Source: Parvibaculum sp. (GTDB lineage: Bacteria; Pseudomonadota; Alphaproteobacteria; Parvibaculales; Parvibaculaceae). Taken from it: a stretch of 6,847 bases of DNA. Where the stretch lies: contig JACIYQ010000350.1 in the NCBI GenBank assembly GCA_014359855.1, forward strand, positions 1 through 6,847, given 5' to 3'. The translations under genes were made by a program, and so were the position numbers. The notes below the pieces were generated by a model that searched no databases, was not told where the DNA came from, and was given only the letters and a program-made list of their open reading frames with translations. Below are positions 1 to 4,329 of this stretch, in pieces (within the stretch, counting starts at the first letter, position 1; each line of letters begins with the position of its first letter).

Positions 1-563
1 GCGCCCAGGTCGCGCGCGCATTCGGCGAGTTCCGGGTTGAAGCTTTCGAGCCGGGCGCGGATCACGATGGCCGCGAAGGGAAACGAGAAGGCGATATGCG
101 CGATGGTGATCGCCGACAGGTTGAACGGCCAGATCATGCCGGACGGCCAGCCGATCCGCGCGAAGAACACCATCATCGCGACACCCATGCAGATTTCGGG
201 GATCACGATGGGCAGCGCCATGCCGCCCTCGTAGATGGCCTTGCCCGGAAAGCGGTAGCGCCAGAGCACATAGGCCGTCAGCGCGCCGAGCACGGTCGAG
301 AAGAGCGTCGTGAAGAGCGCGATGGTCAGCGAATTGCCGAAGGCGAGCATCAGCGCGTCGTTGTTGAAGAGCTTCACATAATAGTCGGTCGTGAAGCCGC
401 GCCAGACGATGTTGCGGCGGCTGTCGTTGAAGCTGAAAACGATGAGGCCGAGGATCGGCGCATAAAGGAAGAAGAGCGTCACGCCCACGGTGAGCCGCAG
501 CGACAGGCGGCGCGAATAGTCGAGCGGGCCCATCGGGTCGGGATTGCGCTTGAAGAGGCTCAT
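1..563 (-). CDS. potC: Spermidine/putrescine-type ABC transporter permease PotC (partial, C-terminus off window)
   Basis: This is an inner-membrane permease subunit of a polyamine-type ABC importer that would pair with PotB to form the translocation channel. The visible 187 residues begin MSLFKRNPDP. A first membrane helix lies at about residues 24-46 (TVGVTLFFLYAPILGLIVFS), followed by a periplasmic segment ending in the FTTDYYVKLF pattern typical of PotC/PotI, and then further helices at about 75-100, 113-135 and 150-169. The reading is cut inside the cytoplasmic EAA loop, at 'ELAECARDLG', which contacts the ATPase. The start is ATG at 563-561. A good GGGGAG ribosome site on the minus strand (571-576) sits 7 bases upstream, within the end of potB, and ATG overlaps the potB stop as ATGA. 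Homologues are about 260-290 residues, so roughly a third is missing. Substrate (spermidine, putrescine or another cation) cannot be decided from the permease alone. Confidence 0.92.
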   Translation of the reverse strand, partial: MSLFKRNPDPMGPLDYSRRLSLRLTVGVTLFFLYAPILGLIVFSFNDSRRNIVWRGFTTDYYVKLFNNDALMLAFGNSLTIALFTTLFSTVLGALTAYVLWRYRFPGKAIYEGGMALPIVIPEICMGVAMMVFFARIGWPSGMIWPFNLSAITIAHIAFSFPFAAIVIRARLESFNPELAECARDLG

Positions 564-1477
564 CTTACGTCTCCCCGTCCTTCCTTCCTCATCAGCACGG
601 CGCGGATCGCCAGCGCGAAGAAGGTCGCATACATGAGCAGGAAGCTCAGCGCCGCGCCGAAGGGCCAGTTGTTCGCCTGCTTGAACTGGCTCGCGATCAC
701 GTTGGCGATCATCTGGCTGTCCGTGCCGCCCAGCAGGTCGGGCGTGAGGTAGGAGCCCATCGCCGGAATGAAGGTGATGACGATTCCGCTCGCGATGCCC
801 GGCAGCGCCAGCGGCACCACGATGGAAAAGAACGTCCTGATATGGCCGGCGCCGAGGTCGAGGCTCGCCTCGAGATAGGAGCGGTCCAGCCGGTCGAGCG
901 CCGCATAGAGCGGCAGCACCATGAAGGGCAGGCTCACATAGACGAGGCCGAAGACGACCGCCGTGTTGTTGTAGAGCAGCGTCAGCGGCTCGAAGGGGCC
1001 GACGATCCTGTTGTCGCCGAGCCCCACGAACGAGAGCGCCCAGTCGGCATTCGTCACCAGCCAGTCGAGGCCCCAGTTGATGAAACCGTTCGTCCGGAGC
1101 ACCGCGATCAGCGCATAGGTGCGGATCAGCAGGTTGGTCCAGAAGGGCAGGATGACGAGCAGCAGCAGCCACATCCGCATGGTGGGCTTGGAAAAGACGA
1201 TGGCGATGGCGACCGGGAAGGCGACCACGAGGCAGATCGCGGTCGTCGCGGCTGCCATGAGGATCGATTTCCAGAAGATGCCGAGATAGAGCGGCTCCAG
1301 CGCGCGGGCATACTGGTTGATGTTCCAGTCGAGCGTGATGCCGGTCACGCCCGTCTTGGCGCTGAAGCTGTAAAGCCAGATCAGCGACAGCGGAACGATG
1401 AAGAAGGCGACGAGCCAGAAAGTCGGCGGCGTGAAGGCGGTGAAGAAGGCCCGTGCCGATCTCTTCCAGTTTTCCAT
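560..1477 (-). CDS. potB: Spermidine/putrescine-type ABC transporter permease PotB
   Basis: This is the partner inner-membrane permease of the polyamine-type importer, 305 residues, a normal family length. A short cytoplasmic N-terminus precedes helix 1 (about 18-38, FWLVAFFIVPLSLIWLYSF). Further hydrophobic helices lie at about 71-95, 102-125, 168-192, 221-240 and 276-296. The EAA loop at about 203-222 (EASLDLGAGHIRTFF) is the conserved contact site for the ATP-binding subunit. 'LPFWTNLLIRTYA' at about 110-122 is typical of PotB/PotH proteins. The start is fixed by an in-frame TAA only two codons upstream (1483-1481). The Shine-Dalgarno position is taken by a run of six G on the minus strand (1487-1492). 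The stop overlaps the potC start (ATGA), which suggests translational coupling. No PotA ATPase or PotD binding protein lies upstream; instead there is a 560-base repeat block. They may lie beyond the left edge or elsewhere. Confidence 0.93.
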   Translation of the reverse strand: MENWKRSARAFFTAFTPPTFWLVAFFIVPLSLIWLYSFSAKTGVTGITLDWNINQYARALEPLYLGIFWKSILMAAATTAICLVVAFPVAIAIVFSKPTMRMWLLLLVILPFWTNLLIRTYALIAVLRTNGFINWGLDWLVTNADWALSFVGLGDNRIVGPFEPLTLLYNNTAVVFGLVYVSLPFMVLPLYAALDRLDRSYLEASLDLGAGHIRTFFSIVVPLALPGIASGIVITFIPAMGSYLTPDLLGGTDSQMIANVIASQFKQANNWPFGAALSFLLMYATFFALAIRAVLMRKEGRGDVR

Positions 1478-1485
1478 GAATTAAA

Positions 1486-1499
1486 GCCCCCCGAAGGGC
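1486..1499 (-). promoter_or_regulatory. Poly-G ribosome site of potB within a small possible hairpin
   Basis: On the minus strand a run of six G lies 9 bases before the potB ATG, where a GGAGG-like site would normally be. Just upstream is GCCC followed by TTCG, so the G run can fold with the C run (GCCC/GGGC pairing, or CCC/GGG closed by a TTCG loop). This would partly hide the ribosome site. The stem is only 3-4 base pairs, so a regulatory role is an inference. Confidence 0.3.
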
Positions 1500-1734
1500 A
1501 AACGAGTACAGACGCGACTAGAATGCGGATCGTATGGTCGGCTCCGCCGAGAATATCATGCTCCGCGGCCCATCGAAAATACAGATGTCATCCCGGGATT
1601 TATTCCACTGCTGTCCGGTTTAAATTTTTCCGGGGCGGTCCAAGACTTTGACTTTGCGAGAGAAACGTTCGTTCGTCGGCATCCTGGACTCGGAACTGCG
1701 AAATTGAGTTTTCCGGGCCACTCGGATGTTCTGA

Positions 1735-1772
1735 CCGGGTCCGGTTTCAAAAAAGCCGGGCCGGTTTCAAAA
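1735..1772. repeat. Imperfect tandem direct repeat (about 20-base unit, two copies)
   Basis: CCGGGTCCGGTTTCAAAA at 1735-1752 is followed by CCGGGCCGGTTTCAAAA at 1756-1772. The copies differ by one missing T. They share a perfect 12-base core, CCGGTTTCAAAA, at 1741-1752 and 1761-1772 with a 20-base period. It lies just before the composite palindrome and could be a local duplication or a two-site binding motif; the sequence does not say which. Confidence 0.7.
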
Positions 1773-1780
1773 CCCAAAGT

Positions 1781-1891
1781 CGTCATGGCCCGCTTTATGC
1801 GGGCCATCCACGTCTTTGCGGCACGGAATAGAAGAAAAGAAAGACGTGGATGACCCGCCAAAAAAGTTTGAAGGAGGGCCGGGTCATGACG
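1781..1891. repeat. Composite palindrome: two REP-like units in inverted orientation
   Basis: Unit 1 contains a perfect hairpin, ATGGCCCGC (1785-1793), loop TTTAT, GCGGGCCAT (1799-1807), and runs on to CCACGTCTTT (1817). Unit 2 (about 1840-1891) is a reverse-complement copy. Segment 1799-1817 pairs with 1840-1858 at 18 of 19 positions, and the outer end CGTCATGGCCCG (1781-1792) matches the reverse complement of CGGGTCATGACG (1880-1891) at 11 of 12. Unit 2 has an extra spacer (about 1859-1872) between its halves. The motif 'GTCATGGCCCG...CGGGCCATCCACGTC' is one I recognise as a dispersed intergenic palindrome in alphaproteobacteria. Confidence 0.8.
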
Positions 1892-1928
1892 GTTAAATTT
1901 GGATTCGAAAATTAAACCGGACAGCAGT

Positions 1929-2006
1929 GGACTTGATCCGGGCATCCAGGGGCCACTTGCCCGGTGCCTGCTTCCCTGGATTGCCGGGTCAAGCCCGGCA
2001 ATGACA
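1929..2006. repeat. REP-like palindromic repeat pair (GGATTGCCGGGTCAAGCCC type)
   Basis: GGACTTGATCCGGGCATCCAG (from 1929) and CCTGGATTGCCGGGTCAAGC (from 1975, running to 2006) are inverted copies of the same alphaproteobacterial intergenic repeat. A perfect inverted 8-mer, ATCCAGGG (1944-1951) and CCCTGGAT (1974-1981), flanks a 22-base loop. The second copy is itself a perfect hairpin. The left end overlaps the right arm of the outer inverted repeat, so the block looks like layered insertions or rearrangements. Confidence 0.75.
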
Positions 2007-2016
2007 TTCTTTTTTT
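1980..2016 (+). terminator. Terminator-like hairpin plus T run, plus-strand orientation
   Basis: ATTGCCGGG (1980-1988), loop TCAAG, CCCGGCAAT (1994-2002) is a perfect 9-bp stem, followed after a few bases by TTCTTTTTTT (2007-2016). This reads as an intrinsic terminator on the plus strand, towards the end of truA, where no plus-strand gene ends. It could stop antisense transcription from entering truA. On the minus strand, the direction of truA itself, the hairpin has no T run after it, so it is not an obvious truA terminator. Confidence 0.4.
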
Positions 2017-2037
2017 GGAGACAGACGGAAGAGCCCG

Positions 2038-2778
2038 TCACTCGTAATCCACCTGCAGCAGATAAAGCCCGTCGGGCGGGGCGACGGGGCCGCAGGCGGA
2101 GCGGTCTTTTGCGGCGAGCGCCTTTTCGACGTCGCGGCGCGTCCACTTGCCCTCGCCCGCCATCTTCAACGTGCCGACGAAGGAGCGCACCTGATTATGC
2201 AGGAAACTCCGTGCACGGCAGATCACCTCGATCTCGTCGGCATAGCGCGACACGGAAATTTCATCGACCGTCTTCACCGGCGATTTCGCCTGGCACTGAA
2301 CGGAGCGGAATGTCGTGAAATCGTGGCGGCCGACCAGCGCCTGCGCGGCGGCGTGCATCGCATCCGCGTCGAGCGGCTTGTGTACGAGCCAGGCCTGACC
2401 GCGATCGAGCGTCAGCGGCGCGCGGCGATTGACGATGCGGTACATGTAGTGGCGTTTCACGGCTGAGAAGCGCGCCTCGAATGTATCGGGCACGGCTTCC
2501 GCCTCGACAATCGCGACGGGATGGGGACGCATATGCGCGTTCACCGCGTCGCGCAGCGTGTCGCAGGCGACGTCGCGCGCAAGGTCCACATGCGCAACCT
2601 GGCCGAGCGCGTGAACGCCGGCATCGGTGCGGCCCGCGCCGTTCACCTTCACATTCTCTCCGCAGAAGCCCTTGAAGCCCGCTTCGAGAACATGCTGCAC
2701 GGAAAGACCGTTCGTCTGTGCCTGCCAGCCGACAAAGGGCGAGCCGTCATATTCGATGGTGAGCTTGTAGCGCGGCAT
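2038..2778 (-). CDS. truA: tRNA pseudouridine synthase A (TruA)
   Basis: TruA isomerises uridines 38-40 in the anticodon arm of many tRNAs to pseudouridine. The product has 246 residues, within the family range (E. coli about 270). The N-terminal MPRYKLTIEYDGSPFVGWQ matches the family opening. GAGRTDAGVHALGQ (47-60) holds the catalytic aspartate, D52. FSAVKRHYMYRI (104-115) carries the conserved active-site tyrosine, Y111. FLHNQVRSFVGTL (192-204) is the late conserved block, and the C-terminus PPDGLYLLQVDYE is typical. The start at 2778 was chosen because the family match begins there; the frame stays open 38 codons further upstream but only as fmt shadow. ATG shares one base with the fmt stop (TGATG), so translation is probably coupled. 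The ribosome site lies in a hairpin over the last fmt codons. It is the last gene of the def-fmt-truA operon. Confidence 0.97.
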   Translation of the reverse strand: MPRYKLTIEYDGSPFVGWQAQTNGLSVQHVLEAGFKGFCGENVKVNGAGRTDAGVHALGQVAHVDLARDVACDTLRDAVNAHMRPHPVAIVEAEAVPDTFEARFSAVKRHYMYRIVNRRAPLTLDRGQAWLVHKPLDADAMHAAAQALVGRHDFTTFRSVQCQAKSPVKTVDEISVSRYADEIEVICRARSFLHNQVRSFVGTLKMAGEGKWTRRDVEKALAAKDRSACGPVAPPDGLYLLQVDYE

Positions 2779-3719
2779 CAGGCGAGAACCTCGCCGGCCG
2801 CGAGCGGAAAGCCGCGCAGGAAATCGCGCGCGAGCATGGGCGACTTGCCGGCGCGCTGAAGTTCGGCGATTTCCAATGCGCCCTCGCCGCAAGCAACGAC
2901 GATGTGTTCGCCGGCTTCGAGGATGGTGCCGGGTTTGTCATTCTTTGCGATCGGCTTCGCGGCGAGCACCTTGATGCGCGTTTTCTCCTTGCCCTCGCCC
3001 GCCTCGAAATAAGCGCCGGGAAAAGGCGTGAGGCCGCGGATGATGCAATCGAGTTCCGTCGCCGGGCGCGTCCAGTCGATGCGGGCCTCCGCCTTGTCGA
3101 TCTTTTTCGCGTAGGTGACGCCTGTCTCCGGTTGCGGCGTGGATGCAAGGCCCCCACGCGACAGGGCCGCCAGCGCGCGGACCATGAGCGAGGCGCCGAT
3201 CTGCGACAGGCGGTCGTGAAGACTTCCCGCGGTTTCGCGCGGCGCGATCGCGACGCGCTCGGCAAGAAGCACCGGCCCCGTGTCCAGCCCCTCTTCCATC
3301 TGCATCACCATGACGCCCGTTTCCCCGTCGCCCGCCATGATGGCGCGCTGGATGGGCGCGGCGCCGCGCCAGCGCGGCAGCAGCGAGGCATGAAGATTGA
3401 GGCAGCCGAGACGCGGCGCATCGAGCACCGGCTTCGGCAGGAGCAGCCCATAGGCGACGACAACCGCGACATCGAGATCGAGCGCGGCGAAGGCCTGCTG
3501 CTCGGCCTCGCCTTTCAGCGATGCGGGCGTGAAGACGGGAATGCCGTGTTCCCCGGCGAAGCGGTGCACGGGCGAGGGCTGCTCGGCCATGCCGCGCCCT
3601 GCCTTGCGGGGCGGCTGCGACCAGACGGCGACCACCTCGTGACCGGCGGCGAGGATTTCGGCGAGAACGGGAACGGCGAAGTCCGGCGTTCCCATGAAGG
3701 CGAGCCGCAAGGTGCTCAA
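2778..3719 (-). CDS. fmt: Methionyl-tRNA formyltransferase (Fmt)
   Basis: Fmt transfers a formyl group from 10-formyltetrahydrofolate to Met-tRNA(fMet), making the initiator for bacterial translation. The product has 313 residues (E. coli 315). The N-terminal formyltransferase domain opens with STLRLAFMGTPDFAVPVL (2-19). The catalytic triad is visible as N108 and H110 in NLHASLLPRWRGAAPIQ (108-124) and D146 in EEGLDTGPVL (142-151). 'PPRKAGRG' (36-43) is the usual substrate loop. The C-terminal OB-fold domain starts near 205 with 'TYAKKIDKAEARIDW'. I chose TTG at 3719 as start: it gives the family N-terminus, has AAGGA (3726-3730) 6 bases upstream, and overlaps the def stop as TTGA. The next ATG is Met9 and would remove the first beta strand. 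The frame stays open further upstream, but that part is def shadow. Confidence 0.97.
   Translation of the reverse strand: MSTLRLAFMGTPDFAVPVLAEILAAGHEVVAVWSQPPRKAGRGMAEQPSPVHRFAGEHGIPVFTPASLKGEAEQQAFAALDLDVAVVVAYGLLLPKPVLDAPRLGCLNLHASLLPRWRGAAPIQRAIMAGDGETGVMVMQMEEGLDTGPVLLAERVAIAPRETAGSLHDRLSQIGASLMVRALAALSRGGLASTPQPETGVTYAKKIDKAEARIDWTRPATELDCIIRGLTPFPGAYFEAGEGKEKTRIKVLAAKPIAKNDKPGTILEAGEHIVVACGEGALEIAELQRAGKSPMLARDFLRGFPLAAGEVLA
2781..2795 (-). promoter_or_regulatory. Hairpin burying the truA ribosome site in the fmt 3' end
   Basis: On the minus strand GGCGAG-GTT-CTCGCC is a perfect 6-bp inverted repeat ending one base before the TGATG junction. It also encodes the last five Fmt residues, GEVLA. 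The only Shine-Dalgarno-like stretch for truA (GAGG) lies in its upstream arm and loop. A ribosome finishing fmt would open the stem, which fits coupled translation. The structure is seen; its role is inferred. Confidence 0.45.
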
Positions 3720-4237
3720 GCCGGTTCCTTCTGGAGTTTCTTCTGCTTCACGAGCTTCTTCAGCATCATCTCGCGCTTCACGCGCGAGAGGTGATCGATG
3801 AAGAGAATACCCTTCAGGTGGTCCATCTCGTGCTGGAGGCAGGTGGCGAGCATGTCGTCGCAATCCTCCTCGCGGATCTCGCCCTGATAGTCGAGATAGC
3901 GGATACGGCAACGGGCCGGGCGCTCGACCTCCTCGTAGAAGTCCGGCACGGAGAGGCAGCCTTCCTCGTAGACGGAGGTATCGTCGGACGACCACAGGAT
4001 TTCCGGATTGATGAAATAGCGGGGCTGCGGCTCCTCGCCCTCGCGGGCAAGGTCCATGACGATCACCTGTTTCGGCACGCCGACCTGGATGGCGGCAAGG
4101 CCGATGCCGGGCGCGTCGTACATGGTCTCCAGCATATCGTCCATGAGCGCGCGCAGCTCGTCGTCCACCCGGTCGACGGGCGTCGAGAGCTGCTTCAGCC
4201 GGGGGTCCGGCGCGGTGATGATTTCGCGGATCGCCAT
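3716..4237 (-). CDS. def: Peptide deformylase (Def)
   Basis: Def removes the formyl group from the N-terminal methionine of nascent proteins; it is a metal enzyme that works at the ribosome exit. The product has 173 residues, a usual length. All three family motifs are intact: GIGLAAIQVG (44-53, with Q51), EGCLSVP (92-98, metal ligand C94) and QHEMDHLKG (135-143, ligands H136 and H140, catalytic E137). The C-terminal helix ends in a lysine-rich tail (KKLVKQKKLQK), of the kind that contacts ribosomal RNA in other deformylases. MAIREIITAPDPRLKQLS matches the family opening at the first ATG. It is the first gene of the operon with fmt, which adds the formyl group, so the pair forms one pathway. 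A strong promoter lies so close to ATG that the message may be leaderless. Confidence 0.97.
   Translation of the reverse strand: MAIREIITAPDPRLKQLSTPVDRVDDELRALMDDMLETMYDAPGIGLAAIQVGVPKQVIVMDLAREGEEPQPRYFINPEILWSSDDTSVYEEGCLSVPDFYEEVERPARCRIRYLDYQGEIREEDCDDMLATCLQHEMDHLKGILFIDHLSRVKREMMLKKLVKQKKLQKEPA
3726..3730 (-). promoter_or_regulatory. fmt: Ribosome binding site deciding the TTG start of fmt
   Basis: AAGGA on the minus strand lies 6 bases before TTG (3719-3717), inside the last codons of def. No comparable site precedes the later ATG at the right distance, so it supports the TTG start. Confidence 0.7.
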
Positions 4238-4244
4238 GGGCTTT

Positions 4245-4273
4245 CAGATAAGCCGGAGCGCGCACGGGGTCAA
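4245..4273 (-). promoter_or_regulatory. def: Predicted sigma-70-type promoter of the def-fmt-truA operon (possibly leaderless)
   Basis: On the minus strand TTGACC (4273-4268) and TATCTG (4250-4245) are separated by exactly 17 bases. The -10 box ends only 7 bases before the def ATG, so the expected transcription start falls at or within a base or two of A4237. No convincing Shine-Dalgarno site fits into those 7 bases (AAAGCCC), which agrees with a leaderless message. GGCTT (4239-4243) and AAGCC (4250-4254) also form a short inverted repeat around the -10 box. Confidence 0.55.
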
Positions 4274-4302
4274 GCCGGGCGCGGGAAGCGGAGGGAATCG
4301 GC

Positions 4303-4308
4303 TATAGT
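4303..4308 (+). promoter_or_regulatory. rmuC: Predicted -10 box for rmuC
   Basis: TATAGT within GGCTATAGTC resembles alphaproteobacterial housekeeping -10 boxes. The expected start of transcription is near 4315-4317. No good -35 box is seen 16-18 bases upstream, where the sequence is G/C-rich. The rmuC ribosome site GGGAG (4319-4323) lies 6 bases before ATG 4330. Confidence 0.4.
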
Positions 4309-4329
4309 CACGGGCCATGGGAGACAAAA

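Larger units (their letters stand above)
1604..1931. repeat. Outer inverted repeat pair (20 bp perfect arms), possible MITE-like element
   Basis: The 20 bases at 1604-1623 (starting TCCACTGCTGTCC) are the exact reverse complement of 1912-1931 (ending GGACAGCAGTGGA). Similarity continues imperfectly inward (to about 1630 and 1907, with small gaps). It also continues outward, where both arms run into a CCCGGG/CCGGG-containing segment (about 1588-1603 and 1932-1946). The enclosed interval of about 328 bases has no transposase, so a non-autonomous element or two independent copies of one dispersed repeat in opposite orientation are both possible. I see no clear target-site duplication. Confidence 0.75.
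1478..2037. other. Gene-free intergenic block filled with repeats
   Basis: This is a 560-base stretch between the end of truA and the start of potB with no credible gene. Open frames here on both strands translate to peptides such as 'VIAGLDPAIQ' and 'WIAGSSPAMT', which I recognise as the usual spurious products of alphaproteobacterial palindromic repeats, and they have no ribosome site. The block is visibly less GC-rich than the flanking genes, with several A and T runs. It holds an outer inverted repeat, a direct repeat, two palindrome pairs and a terminator-like hairpin, listed separately. About 100 bases next to potB (1478-1587) should hold its promoter; I see only a small TCGGC/GCCGA hairpin at 1538-1550 and no clear -35/-10 pair. 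Confidence 0.85.

Noticed and set aside
96..752. 218-residue plus-strand open frame opposite potC/potB
   Set aside because: It lies antisense to two genes with clear ABC-permease motifs; its charged low-complexity peptide shows no family likeness.
842..1651. 269-residue plus-strand open frame opposite potB
   Set aside because: It is an antisense shadow with low-complexity charged composition and no ribosome site.
1588..2016. CRISPR array or integron attachment sites
   Set aside because: Repeats are palindromic, unequal in spacing and belong to different families; there are no regular repeat-spacer units and no cas or integrase gene.
1556..2146. 196-residue minus-strand open frame across the intergenic block
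   Set aside because: It overlaps the truA 3' end and its peptide is made of known repeat translations (VIAGLDPAIQ type); there is no ribosome site or domain.
1899..2318. 139-residue plus-strand open frame beginning in the repeats
   Set aside because: It starts with the WIAGSSPAMT-type repeat peptide and continues as antisense of truA; it has low-complexity arginine-rich content.
2779..2892. N-terminal extension of truA by 38 codons
   Set aside because: The extension is the shadow of the fmt 3' end; TruA family similarity begins at MPRYKLTIEYDG.
3720..4265. N-terminal extension of fmt through def
   Set aside because: The upstream part is def read in another frame; the Fmt family match begins at STLRLAFMGTPDF and the ribosome site fits the TTG.
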